A program made the position numbers and the translations under genes. This document shows, piece after piece, positions 51,108-60,016 of a stretch of 64,000 nucleotides of DNA. The stretch comes from G965240465 sp965249525. GTDB lineage: Bacteria; SAR324; JACQKK01. Location of the stretch: assembly GCA_965249525.1 (NCBI GenBank), contig OZ252237.1:1178001-1242000 (forward strand). Reading direction: 5' to 3'. How positions within the stretch are numbered: position 1 is the stretch's first letter; each line of letters starts with the position of its first letter. Under the pieces are notes generated by a model. It did no database searches. It was not told the origin of the DNA and saw nothing but the letters and a program-made list of their open reading frames with translations.

Positions 51108-53807
51108 ATGACTAAACAACTTGTAATTGTAGAATCGCCTGCCAAGGCACGCACCATTTCCCGCTACTTGGGCAAAGAGTATCTGGTGGAGTCCAGCATT
51201 GGGCATGTGCGGGATCTTCCCCAGTCTGCCAAAGAAATTCCTGCAAAGATGAAGAAGGAACCCTGGGCGCGTCTGGGAATTGATGTTGCCAATGGTTTTC
51301 AGCCTCTGTATGTGATTCCAGAAAAAAAACGCCAGCAGGTGCAAAAGTTAAAGCAGCTGGTGAAAAAAGTAGATCATGTGTATTTGGCTACAGATGAAGA
51401 CCGTGAGGGGGAATCTATCAGCTGGCATTTGCAGCAGGTGCTGCAGCCCAAGGTATCGGTGCAGCGCTTGGTTTTTCATGAGATTACCCGCGAAGCCATT
51501 GAAAACGCCCTCAAAAACCCTCGCCAGATTGACCAGCGCTTGGTAAATGCACAAGAAGCGCGTCGGCTGCTGGACAGACTCTATGGGTATGAGATTTCTC
51601 CTTTACTCTGGCGGGTGATAGGTTCAGCGCGTTCGGCAGGACGGGTGCAAAGCGTGGCGGTGCGTTTGGCAGTAATGCGTGAACGCGAACGCATGCGCTT
51701 TCTTCCAGCACACTGGTGGGACCTGGTGGTGGATCTGTGGCACCAAGGACAGTCTTTTCAGGCAGTACTGCATAGCGTGGATGGAAAACGGCTGGCCAGC
51801 GGCAAAGATTTTTCTGATGCCACTGGTCAACTCAAGCCCCAAGCCAAAGAACTGCTTTGGCTGGATGAAGCCCAAGCCCAAGCACTGGCAGCCCAACTTC
51901 AACAAGCATGCTGGCAGGTGCAAGAGATACAGGAAAAGCCCTTTTCTTCCAAGCCCCAACCCCCCTTTACCACCTCCACCCTGCAGCAAGAAGCCAGCGG
52001 ACGGCTGCATTTCTCTCCGCGCCGTACCATGCAAATCGCACAACGACTCTATGAACAAGGGCACATCACCTACATGCGCACCGACTCCACCACCCTCTCC
52101 CAGCAAGCCCTCCAAGCTGCGCGCAAGCAAATATCCTCCCTGTTCGGAAAAGAATACCTGCCCGACGCCCCCCGCAGCTACCCCAGCAAGGTCAAAAATG
52201 CCCAAGAAGCCCATGAAGCCATTCGCCCCTCTGGCAGTCACATGAAGCACCCCTCCAAGTTGGCCTCATCATTGGAGGCGGACGAGGTTAAACTCTATCT
52301 GCTGATTTGGAAGCGCACCATCGCCTGCCAAATGAAAGACGCCCAAGGCACCCGCACCAGCGTCCAGCTGCAAGCCAAAGCGGCTGAAAGCGCAAAAGCA
52401 GCTGAAGGCGCAAAAGCGGTGATGTTCCAAGCCAACGGCAGAACCATACACTTTCTTGGCTGGATGCGGGTGATGCAGGAAGCATCCCAATCAAGCCCCC
52501 CCGCTAAAGAAGACAAAGATAAAGACAAAGACAAAGACAATCTGCTGCCCATATTGCGCCAGGGAGAGGAAATCACCCCTCAAGCCGTCCATCCCCGCCA
52601 GCATGCAACCCAACCCTCAGCCCGTTACAGTGAGGCATCCCTGATTAAAGAATTGGAACACCAAGGCATTGGCAGACCCAGCACTTATGCTGCCATTGTG
52701 GATACCATCTTACAACGTGGGTATGTCTTCAAGCGCTCGGGTGTACTGACCCCCACTTTTACCGCATTTGCTTTGGTACAGCTGCTGGAACAGCATTTCT
52801 CGCATCTGGTGGATTTTAATTTTACGGCCCGCATGGAAGACACTCTGGATTCCATCTCTCGCGGAGAAGAAGACTCCCTGCCGTACTTAAAACGTTTTTA
52901 CCATGGCAGTGACACTGCCAGTGACACCAACGACTCTGCCAGCAGCCAGCCAGGGCTGAAAGAGATGTTGAAAGCGCAGATTGATGCGCGTGAAATATGT
53001 TCATTGTCGCTGCCCCATCAGCAGCAGGAGTTTGTGGTTCGGGTGGGTCGCTGGGGAGCATATTTAGAGGACAACCAGGGTCGGCGGGTATCTTTGCCCT
53101 TGGAGACAGCGCCAGACGAATTGACTCTGCAGCGCGCACAAGAATTGATGCAGCAGCGCACCGAGGATACGCTGCTGGGCAAAGACCCTGACAGCCAAAA
53201 AACTGTGTACCTGAAAAGCGGTCGCTATGGTCCCTATGTACAGCTGGGGGAAAACGATGAGGAACCCAAGATGAAGTCACTGCTGTCACAGCAGTCGCCT
53301 CAAGCAATTGTCCTAGAAGATGCCCTGAAGCTGTTGTTTTTGCCGCGTGAACTGGGGGTGCATCCCGAGTTGGCGGAGCCGGTGCTGGCAGATTTAGGAC
53401 GCTATGGGGCATATTTGCGCTGTGGCAAAGAAACCCGCAGCCTGCCAGAAACCGAACTATTTAGCTGCGACCTCAAGCAAGCCCAGGAGTTGTTTGCACA
53501 GCCCAAGGCAAGGCGTCGCTGGGGGGCTGCCATTTTACAGGTACTGGGCAAGCAGGGTGCTGCCGACATCAATTTGTGTTCGGGACGCTATGGTCTGTAT
53601 GTGACGGATGGCAAGCTGAATGCGTCTGTTCCCAAGGGTCATGCCTCAGAGACGGTCACCCTGGAGCAAGCCTTGGAATGGCTGCGTCTGAGGGCAGAAA
53701 GAGCCCCTGCCAGGGCAGCCAGAGGCAAACCCCCTATGAAGAAAATTTCTGTCAAAAAGAAGACTGTCAGCAAAACCCCCCGCACCAAGCGGGCAGCCAA
53801 TGCATAG
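51108..53807 (+). CDS. topA: DNA topoisomerase I
   Basis: 899 residues from ATG 51108 (MTKQLVIVESPAKARTISRY; the frame opens at 51081). Relaxes negative supercoils. Toprim domain at the start; active Tyr in HITYMRTDSTTLS; EASLIKELEHQGIGRPSTYA also typical. Instead of the three C4 zinc fingers of E. coli TopA, the C-terminus has four repeats of the form GRxGxYL/V (GRWGAYLEDNQG, GRYGPYVQLGEN, GRYGAYLRCGKE, GRYGLYVTDGKL) and a Lys/Arg-rich tail, the alternative bacterial type. Internal expansions AESAKAAEGAKA and DKDKDKDKD are repeat-coded insertions near residues 423-435 and 469-478. Confidence 0.95.
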   Translation: MTKQLVIVESPAKARTISRYLGKEYLVESSIGHVRDLPQSAKEIPAKMKKEPWARLGIDVANGFQPLYVIPEKKRQQVQKLKQLVKKVDHVYLATDEDREGESISWHLQQVLQPKVSVQRLVFHEITREAIENALKNPRQIDQRLVNAQEARRLLDRLYGYEISPLLWRVIGSARSAGRVQSVAVRLAVMRERERMRFLPAHWWDLVVDLWHQGQSFQAVLHSVDGKRLASGKDFSDATGQLKPQAKELLWLDEAQAQALAAQLQQACWQVQEIQEKPFSSKPQPPFTTSTLQQEASGRLHFSPRRTMQIAQRLYEQGHITYMRTDSTTLSQQALQAARKQISSLFGKEYLPDAPRSYPSKVKNAQEAHEAIRPSGSHMKHPSKLASSLEADEVKLYLLIWKRTIACQMKDAQGTRTSVQLQAKAAESAKAAEGAKAVMFQANGRTIHFLGWMRVMQEASQSSPPAKEDKDKDKDKDNLLPILRQGEEITPQAVHPRQHATQPSARYSEASLIKELEHQGIGRPSTYAAIVDTILQRGYVFKRSGVLTPTFTAFALVQLLEQHFSHLVDFNFTARMEDTLDSISRGEEDSLPYLKRFYHGSDTASDTNDSASSQPGLKEMLKAQIDAREICSLSLPHQQQEFVVRVGRWGAYLEDNQGRRVSLPLETAPDELTLQRAQELMQQRTEDTLLGKDPDSQKTVYLKSGRYGPYVQLGENDEEPKMKSLLSQQSPQAIVLEDALKLLFLPRELGVHPELAEPVLADLGRYGAYLRCGKETRSLPETELFSCDLKQAQELFAQPKARRRWGAAILQVLGKQGAADINLCSGRYGLYVTDGKLNASVPKGHASETVTLEQALEWLRLRAERAPARAARGKPPMKKISVKKKTVSKTPRTKRAANA

Positions 53808-53864
53808 ACTCTGTAAGCAGTTCAAATAAGCTAGAGACCTGTTGAAGCAGCATCCCCGCCCCTG

Positions 53865-55634
53865 CTAAGAGGCAGAAGGCAGCTTGCCAGGATGCATTTC
53901 ATTCACAGTAAGCAAGACCTTGCGGCTGCCGCGGAAAACATTGGTGCTTATTTGTACAAGGTAGCACCAGGGAATGTCCTGCTGCCACTGATTGGATTGA
54001 TTCCAAGCAATCATTTCTGCTCCATCTCCCAGCTGCCATTTCAAATGGCGGTCATGAAAAGCATAGGGGGTGCAGTTGACGGCATTTTGTTCCAGTGCAA
54101 AGCAAGGATTTTCATTCATGGGACCAAAAGGTCCCAGCGACTCGATTTGCTTAGCCAAGGTAAAACTGAGCTGCTTACAGTCCAGACGTTCTTCAAAGGA
54201 ACGCAGCGGTACTTGGTGGCTTGCAGCTTGTTCCTGGCAGGCTTGCATGAAAATTTGGGTAAAGGCTTCCACATGTTCGGGAGCTACCAAACAGCCTCCA
54301 GCTGGGGCGTGTCCACCGAAATTCAGGCAGAGGTGTCCTCCTTTGGCAAGAGCTTCTTGTATATGGTAGTTGGACGGCGCACGCCCGGAAGCTTTGTAAT
54401 TGCCATCAGCATTCAGGGTGAACACCAGTGTTGGTTTTTTGAAAAGGTTGCACAAACGACTGGCTACAATGCCCAGCACTCCCTGATGAAACTGTTCATC
54501 TGACACTACCAAGGCGGGGTGTTTGTCTAAGCCTTTGGCTTCTATTTTTCCTAGGGCTGCTTGAAAATCCTGTTGTTCTACTTTTCGGCGTTCTTTATTC
54601 ATGTCATCCAGTTGATGCGCTGCCACGGCTGCCTCCTGCGGATTTTGTGCCAGCAGCAGCTGCACTGCCAGCTGGGGATCATGCATGCGTCCCGCTGCGT
54701 TGAGTCTGGGTGCCAAGGCATAAGAAATATCACGACTTGCCAGTACGCTGTCCTTAAAAGTTACACCAGCCAGCGACAGCAGCGCTTCCATGCCTGCCCG
54801 CTTTTTGTCCGCAGCCAACTGACGCAACCCATGGTATACCAGTATGCGATTTTCTCCATTGAGTGCCATCACATCGGCTACTGTGCCCAAGGCTACCAGA
54901 TCAAGGTATTCTTTTAATCGGGGCATGGTGCGCTTTGCGTTCCAATAGCCGTGTTGATGCAAGGTGCGACGCAGGGAGCAAACCAACTTAAACGCCACCC
55001 CGCAGCCAGCCAGCTGCTTGAACGGATAGGCACATTGCGGCAAGTGCGGATTCACCACAATCCCAGGAGGAATATCTTGGGGAGGCAGATGGTGGTCTGT
55101 AACAATGGTGTCAATTCCTTGCGCCTGCAGGTGGGCTATTTCCTCAGCAAAGGAAATCCCATGATCCACAGTCACCAACAAACGGGGCTGCATCTTTACC
55201 AAGGCTGCTACGGCACGCTCACTTAGCCCATGACCATGGACAAAACGGCTGGGAATAAAGTACTGCACCCGAGCCTCGCATACCCGCAGAAAATCCACCA
55301 ACAAGGCACAGCTGCTCATGCCGTCCACATCGTAATCCCCCGCCACCACAATCAACTCCTGCTGTTCTACCGCATGTGCCAGACGCTCAGCTGCCTCCCC
55401 CATGCCGAACATCAAAAACGGATCCAGCAAATTCTCAAGACTGGGTTCCAGAAAGGCACGCACATCGCCGGCCTTCTTCAACCCACGTCGCAGCAGCAGC
55501 CGCACCATCAACGGCAGCAATCCTGTCTCTTTTTCAAGTGCTTCTGCCTCAACCAAAGAAGGCTGCTGGCACTCCTGCCAAGTAAGCGCAGCTGCCTCAG
55601 CAGAAACCTTGTCGGTAACAGTGGATTCTTCCAT
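53865..55634 (-). CDS. recJ: Single-strand-specific exonuclease RecJ
   Basis: 589 residues, 5'-3' exonuclease for mismatch and recombination repair. DHH phosphoesterase motifs are VVAGDYDVDGMSS, LLVTVDHGIS and IVTDHHLPP; the DHHA1 part shows LNFGGHAPAGGCLV near residue 462. Convergent with topA (57 bp apart). Its start faces a 615-bp repeat-rich region shared with thiC. Confidence 0.95.
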   Translation of the reverse strand: MEESTVTDKVSAEAAALTWQECQQPSLVEAEALEKETGLLPLMVRLLLRRGLKKAGDVRAFLEPSLENLLDPFLMFGMGEAAERLAHAVEQQELIVVAGDYDVDGMSSCALLVDFLRVCEARVQYFIPSRFVHGHGLSERAVAALVKMQPRLLVTVDHGISFAEEIAHLQAQGIDTIVTDHHLPPQDIPPGIVVNPHLPQCAYPFKQLAGCGVAFKLVCSLRRTLHQHGYWNAKRTMPRLKEYLDLVALGTVADVMALNGENRILVYHGLRQLAADKKRAGMEALLSLAGVTFKDSVLASRDISYALAPRLNAAGRMHDPQLAVQLLLAQNPQEAAVAAHQLDDMNKERRKVEQQDFQAALGKIEAKGLDKHPALVVSDEQFHQGVLGIVASRLCNLFKKPTLVFTLNADGNYKASGRAPSNYHIQEALAKGGHLCLNFGGHAPAGGCLVAPEHVEAFTQIFMQACQEQAASHQVPLRSFEERLDCKQLSFTLAKQIESLGPFGPMNENPCFALEQNAVNCTPYAFHDRHLKWQLGDGAEMIAWNQSNQWQQDIPWCYLVQISTNVFRGSRKVLLTVNEMHPGKLPSAS

Positions 55635-55796
55635 GTACGCCTCAATTAGTGACTAGTGGGTGAATAAAAATAATGTTAGCCTTAGAAAACCATACAGCCC
55701 AGCCATTATGCAAATACTGTTTGAGACGCAAAACCATCCATGATTATCTGCCTTGGCTGCTGGGAGTTGTCCTTTTGGTGAATGATACTTTTGCAT

Positions 55797-56162
55797 GCCA
55801 TCTTGACTCCCTTGCCATCTTGACTCTCTTGCCATCTTGACTCCCTTGCCTGCATCTTGCAATATAGGCGTGTTTAAAGAGGTGTCTATTGATTTTGAAG
55901 ATACCACCCTGCATCCAGGTAAGCAACCAGAAAAACAGGCAATAAGAGATAGGCAATAAGAGATAGGCAATAAGAGATAGGCAAAGAGTAGACAATAAGC
56001 CAAGCAGGCAGCCAAGCAGGCAGCCAAGCAGGCAGCACAAGCAGGCAGCACAAGCAGGCAGCACAAGCAGGCAGCCAAGCAGAGAACCACGCAAAGAACC
56101 ACGCAAAGAACCACGCAGAGAACCAAGTAGAGAACCACGCAAAGAACCACGCAGGCAACGAT
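55797..56162. repeat. Four adjacent tandem repeat arrays between recJ and thiC
   Basis: CATCTTGACTCCCTTGC x3 (17 bp, 55797-55857); AGGCAATAAGAGAT x3 (14 bp, about 55937-55982); AAGCAGGCAGCC/ACA x7 (12 bp, about 56000-56085); AAGAACCACGCA/G x6 (12 bp, about 56088-56160). The rest of the 615-bp gap holds no gene. No TPP riboswitch landmark lies before thiC. Confidence 0.9.
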
Positions 56163-56249
56163 CCCCGTCATACGATAAGTGTTGCTGGCAGCCTTTTTCT
56201 CTAGCATTCCCCAACCCCAAGTTAGCCACCCCGTCCCCCAGAGGTTTCA

Positions 56250-58103
56250 ATGAACACACGCCATAGTTTGATATCTGTTACCAGCGGTGCGCTGCCAGCG
56301 TCTCGCAAGGTATATCTTCAAGGCAGTCAGCACCAAGACCTGCGGGTACCTGTGCGAGAGATTGCACTGCATGAAAGCGCAGGGGAAGCGCCGTTACGGG
56401 TGTATGACACCTCAGGCCCTTACACCGAGGATGGATTTCAGCCTGACATTCATGCGGGACTGCCGCCTTTGCGAATCCCCTGGATTAAAGCCCGCGGCGA
56501 TGTAGAAAACTATCCAGGCAGACAGGTGCGCCCAGAGGACAATGGAGAGATACCAGGCAAGCAGCTGGCTGCTGAATTTCCCGCCAAGCGCCAACCCTAT
56601 CGTTCCCAAGGCACTGCCATAGTGACCCAGCTGGAATACGCACGGCGCGGCATCATCACCGCAGAGATGGAGTTCATCGCTGTGCGGGAGAATCTCGGTC
56701 GGCAGCGCATTCAGCAGCAGCCCAACGGCGAAAGCTTCGGGGCACAAATCCCTGACTATGTAACCCCAGAATTCGTGCGCGATGAAGTGGCACGCGGGCG
56801 TGCCATCATTCCCGCCAACATTAACCACCCAGAAAGCGAGCCCATGATCATCGGTCGCAATTTTCTGGTGAAGATTAATGCCAACATTGGTAACTCGGCA
56901 GTTGCCTCCTCGGTATCCGACGAGGTGGACAAAATGGTCTGGGCTATCCGCTGGGGCGCCGATACAGTGATGGATTTATCCACTGGCGACAACATTCACA
57001 ATATCCGTGAATGGATTATCCGCAATTCACCCGTACCCATCGGCACAGTGCCTATCTACCAAGCGCTGGAGAAGGCGGGCGGCATGGCTGAAGAACTCAG
57101 CTGGGAGATCTATCGTGACACCCTGATCGAACAATGCGAGCAAGGCGTAGATTACTTCACCATCCATGCAGGCGTCCGTCTGCCCTATGTACCGCTGACA
57201 GCCAAGCGCACCACAGGCATCGTCAGCCGCGGCGGCGCCATTATGGCAAAATGGTGTCTTGCCCATCATCAAGAAAGCTTTCTTTATGAGCATTTTGACC
57301 AGATTTGTGAAATCATGCGAGCCTATGATGTCAGCTTTTCCCTGGGAGACGGCTTGCGTCCAGGCTGCATCGCTGATGCCAATGACCGCGCCCAATTCGC
57401 CGAATTGGAAACCCTGGGCGAACTCACCCGCATCGCCTGGGACAAGGGGGTGCAGGTTATGATTGAAGGTCCAGGCCATGTACCCATGCACAAAATTAAA
57501 GTCAACATGGAGAAGCAGCTGAAAATCTGTGGGGAAGCACCTTTTTACACCTTGGGACCCCTCACCACCGATATCGCCCCCGGCTATGACCACATCACCT
57601 CTGGCATCGGTGCTGCCATGATTGGCTGGTTTGGCTGCGCCATGTTGTGCTATGTGACCCCCAAAGAACATCTTGGTCTGCCCGACAGGGATGATGTGAA
57701 AGCAGGCGTGATTACCTATAAAATTGCTGCCCATGCAGCCGATTTAGCCAAAGGACACCCCGCCGCCCAAGCCCGCGACGACGCCCTTAGCAGGGCGCGC
57801 TTTGAATTCCGCTGGCAAGACCAATTCAACCTGGCGCTTGACCCCGAAACCGCCCGCCAATTTCATGACCAAACCCTCCCCCATGATGCCCACAAAGTCG
57901 CCCATTTCTGTTCCATGTGCGGTCCCAAATTCTGCTCCATGAAAATTACCCAAGAAGTCCGCGACTATGCGCAATCTGGCATGAACGCCATGTCCACCAG
58001 CTTCCGTGATGGCGGAGGACAACTGTACCAGTCTGCAGAACAATTGGCAGCATTGAAAAAATCCAACCGCGCGCTGGAAACCCCGCTCAATAAGCGTCAA
58101 TGA
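56250..58103 (+). CDS. thiC: Phosphomethylpyrimidine synthase
   Basis: Radical SAM enzyme that builds the thiamine pyrimidine from AIR. The 617 residues match. Landmarks: GQRKAxx-type start region replaced here by VTSGALPASRKVYLQG, then MEFIAVREN, MDLSTGDNIHN, EGPGHVPMH, YVTPKEHLGLP and the cluster motif CSMCGPKFCSMK at the C-terminus. AGAGG lies just before ATG 56250. No other thiamine gene is in the window and no riboswitch is seen, so regulation here may differ from the usual TPP control. Confidence 0.96.
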   Translation: MNTRHSLISVTSGALPASRKVYLQGSQHQDLRVPVREIALHESAGEAPLRVYDTSGPYTEDGFQPDIHAGLPPLRIPWIKARGDVENYPGRQVRPEDNGEIPGKQLAAEFPAKRQPYRSQGTAIVTQLEYARRGIITAEMEFIAVRENLGRQRIQQQPNGESFGAQIPDYVTPEFVRDEVARGRAIIPANINHPESEPMIIGRNFLVKINANIGNSAVASSVSDEVDKMVWAIRWGADTVMDLSTGDNIHNIREWIIRNSPVPIGTVPIYQALEKAGGMAEELSWEIYRDTLIEQCEQGVDYFTIHAGVRLPYVPLTAKRTTGIVSRGGAIMAKWCLAHHQESFLYEHFDQICEIMRAYDVSFSLGDGLRPGCIADANDRAQFAELETLGELTRIAWDKGVQVMIEGPGHVPMHKIKVNMEKQLKICGEAPFYTLGPLTTDIAPGYDHITSGIGAAMIGWFGCAMLCYVTPKEHLGLPDRDDVKAGVITYKIAAHAADLAKGHPAAQARDDALSRARFEFRWQDQFNLALDPETARQFHDQTLPHDAHKVAHFCSMCGPKFCSMKITQEVRDYAQSGMNAMSTSFRDGGGQLYQSAEQLAALKKSNRALETPLNKRQ

Positions 58104-58240
58104 ATAACAGTTGCGCAAGATAAAAAGTCATATGCTTGTATGCCTGCCTGTGCCAGCCTTAGGATGAATATACTTGAGGCTGTATAGAAAAAATCAGTTT
58201 CTAAGGAGAGAAATGAAACCCTGTCTTCAGCCTGCTTCAA

Positions 58241-58426
58241 GTGATTGGATGGGCTACCCCCACCCAAAAGCATCCAAAACTACTGGAGCGCATTATTGAG
58301 GCTAGCAGCAGGAAGGGAGACTTGGTAGCCGATTTTTTCTGCGGTTGCGGAACAACCATTGCTGTAGCAGAAAGAATGAACCGCGATTGGCTTGGTGCGT
58401 TCCTGCGCAATATAACCTACACATAG
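58241..58426 (+). pseudogene. Remnant of a DNA (N4/N6) methyltransferase
   Basis: The frame from GTG 58241 codes WATPTQKHPKLLERIIEASS and GDLVADFFCGCGTTIAVAER, then MNRDWLG. This is the C-terminal PTQKP-like and FxGxG (AdoMet-binding) part of type II/III beta-class methyltransferases, but the rest of the enzyme is missing on both sides and the ending is disrupted after DWLG. Only about 60 codons remain. It borders the AT-rich island starting near 59040 and may be a relic of a lost restriction-modification system. Confidence 0.75.
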
Positions 58427-58497
58427 CTCACAATAGCGAGAGAAAAGTCAGACTGGGTGGCTTGCGGTCACTATAAAGAGGGGGGTGCAACTATTTA

Positions 58498-58556
58498 ACG
58501 GGGTTTATCTAAACGAGGATTGTCTAAACGGGGTTTATCTAAACGAGGTTTATCTA
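58498..58556 (+). repeat. 15-16 bp tandem repeat ending at the msrA start
   Basis: GGGGTTTATCTAAACGAGG, ATTGTCTAAACGGGG, TTTATCTAAACGAGG and TTTATCTAATGG follow one another; the last unit contains ATG 58557. The ACGAGG of the preceding unit sits at SD distance. Confidence 0.88.
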
Positions 58557-59039
58557 ATGGAAAAAGCATATTTTGGAGCAGGTTGTTTTTGGGGAGTGGA
58601 AGAGACCTTCCGTCAGACAGCGGGGGTGGAGAGCACCTCGGTGGGCTATGCCGGAGGGCATCAGGCGGATCCCAGCTATCAGCAGGTTTGCACAGGCACC
58701 AGCGGACATGCCGAGGCGGTGGAAGTAGCCTATGACCCCGCAAAAGTCTCTTACCAACAACTGCTGGAAATATTTTGGCAGGTCCATGACCCCACCCAGC
58801 ATAACCGCCAAGGACCCGATGTTGGCAGCCAATATCGCTCTGTGATATTTTGCCCCCATGATGCCCAGCTGGAAGCCGCCAAAAGCTCCCTGGCTGCCCT
58901 GCAGGCCAGCCCCGCCATGAAAGGACGCCAAATCGCCACCAAGATAGAACCTTTTAGCAATTACTACCTGGCAGAAGACTACCACCAGCAATACATCGCC
59001 AAGCGCAAGAAAGGGATTTTTGGCTGGTGGGGCAGCTAG
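58557..59039 (+). CDS. msrA: Peptide methionine-S-sulfoxide reductase A
   Basis: 160 residues. Reduces methionine-S-sulfoxide in proteins. Active Cys10 in FGAGCFWGVE; YAGGHQADPSYQQVCTGTSG and HAEAVEVAYDP are family segments; QGPDVGSQYRSVIF also matches. ATG 58557 was chosen because the family starts at this point; the open frame extends to 58485 only through repeat DNA that would code NGVYLNE units. The repeat supplies the SD (ACGAGG). Confidence 0.95.
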   Translation: MEKAYFGAGCFWGVEETFRQTAGVESTSVGYAGGHQADPSYQQVCTGTSGHAEAVEVAYDPAKVSYQQLLEIFWQVHDPTQHNRQGPDVGSQYRSVIFCPHDAQLEAAKSSLAALQASPAMKGRQIATKIEPFSNYYLAEDYHQQYIAKRKKGIFGWWGS

Positions 59040-59155
59040 TTTATTTTCCAGATGTTCTTGACAATTTTTTTTTATGGCGTATGCTGAAAAGCAGTACTAG
59101 TCTTTCGTGAGGAGACCCGTATGTGAATACTATTCAGTAAAATTAGTTTAATAAA

Positions 59156-59179
59156 ATTGTAAGTGGGTATGCTTACAAT
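59156..59179. promoter_or_regulatory. Inverted repeat upstream of the protease pair
   Basis: ATTGTAAG - TGGGTATG - CTTACAAT: perfect 8-bp arms around an 8-bp centre, in AT-rich DNA about 90 bp before ATG 59268. It is a candidate operator. Confidence 0.45.
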
Positions 59180-59267
59180 AACTTTAAGAAATCAAGGAAT
59201 AGATTTTTTGTAGAAAGGATGATACGGATATCAAATTAAAAATTGAAAATGATAAATAGGGGCTGCT

Positions 59268-59552
59268 ATGCAAAACAATGAAAAATCATATAAAGAAAAA
59301 CAAGAAGAGGAAGTTGAGAACAATTTTATCTTCTTTCAGGATGAATTGAAAAATCTACTCCCTGAAAATTATGGCAAGTTTGCTTTAATAAAAAATCAAA
59401 AAATTGCTGATTTTTTTGAAACCAGAGAAGATGCCAGTAAAGCAGGTAGAATTGCCTACCAAGACAAGATCTTTTCTATTCAAGAAGTTACTGAAGAAGT
59501 TATAGATTTAGGATATTATTCCCATGCCATCGTTCAAATGCCAAATAGTTAA
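59268..59552 (+). CDS. Unknown 94-residue acidic protein
   Basis: AT-rich codon use unlike the rest of the window. The protein starts with a charged Lys/Glu stretch (EKSYKEKQEEEVENN), then a compact part (LLPENYGKFALIKNQKIADF, FETREDASKAGRIAYQDKIF). No signal or membrane segment is seen. Its 3' end overlaps the start of the protease gene by 29 bp, so the two are translated together. Similar small proteins next to retropepsin-like proteins are common in bacterial genomes (recalled, not checked); function is unknown. Confidence 0.65.
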   Translation: MQNNEKSYKEKQEEEVENNFIFFQDELKNLLPENYGKFALIKNQKIADFFETREDASKAGRIAYQDKIFSIQEVTEEVIDLGYYSHAIVQMPNS

Positions 59553-59970
59553 TGGACAATGTATAATTAATGTACGGATCCAATCAGTAGATGTTAGTGA
59601 AACTACCGTAAGGATACCCCCAAAGAATACTTTTAAGGCCTTGATTGATACTGGCGCACAAAAGACCTGTATAAGCCGTTCTATTGTTGATACATTAGGA
59701 TTGGTCTCTTCAGGAAAAGCGCTTATCCAAAGTGCTACTCAAGTTACTTCTGTCAAAAGATATGAAGTTCATTTAATTATTCCGACAGAAAAAATTACTA
59801 TAATATCTAAAAATCAGATACGGCTAACACCTCATGCTGAACCCTTCATGAATCATCCTGTAAATGAAATGCCTGCTGAACTTCCAAATTTTCAGGTTCT
59901 GCTGGGTATGGATATATTGAAAGATTGTAATTTAATTATTGCCCACGGTGAATTTATTTTAAGTTATTAG
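59524..59970 (+). CDS. Retropepsin-like aspartic protease
   Basis: 148 residues. The active-site DTG is at 42-44 (FKALIDTGAQKTCIS), followed by the hydrophobic-hydrophobic-Gly signature VLLGMDIL near residue 127, the usual second marker of single-domain, retroviral-type aspartyl proteases; it should work as a dimer. There is no signal peptide. It is coupled to the preceding small gene by overlap. Strong AT bias suggests recent acquisition. The convergent murG frame comes close after the stop. Confidence 0.8.
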   Translation: MPSFKCQIVNGQCIINVRIQSVDVSETTVRIPPKNTFKALIDTGAQKTCISRSIVDTLGLVSSGKALIQSATQVTSVKRYEVHLIIPTEKITIISKNQIRLTPHAEPFMNHPVNEMPAELPNFQVLLGMDILKDCNLIIAHGEFILSY

Positions 59971-60016
59971 CCTAACTTAGAATCTTTTGTTTGTTTTGGC
60001 AGCAGGCGGGGCTTTG

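Noticed and set aside
55930..56162. CRISPR array
   Set aside because: Repeats are 12-14 bp, contiguous and without unique spacers, and no cas gene is in the window.
55857..56249. TPP riboswitch upstream of thiC
   Set aside because: I could not find CTGAGA together with the ACCTGA...GGATAATGCC-type core on the plus strand; the region is mostly tandem repeats.
55653..56259. Long minus-strand reading frames (up to 184 codons) rich in Leu, Cys and Ala
   Set aside because: They are by-products of the 12-bp tandem arrays, which are open in all phases; the composition is low complexity and no family motif is present.
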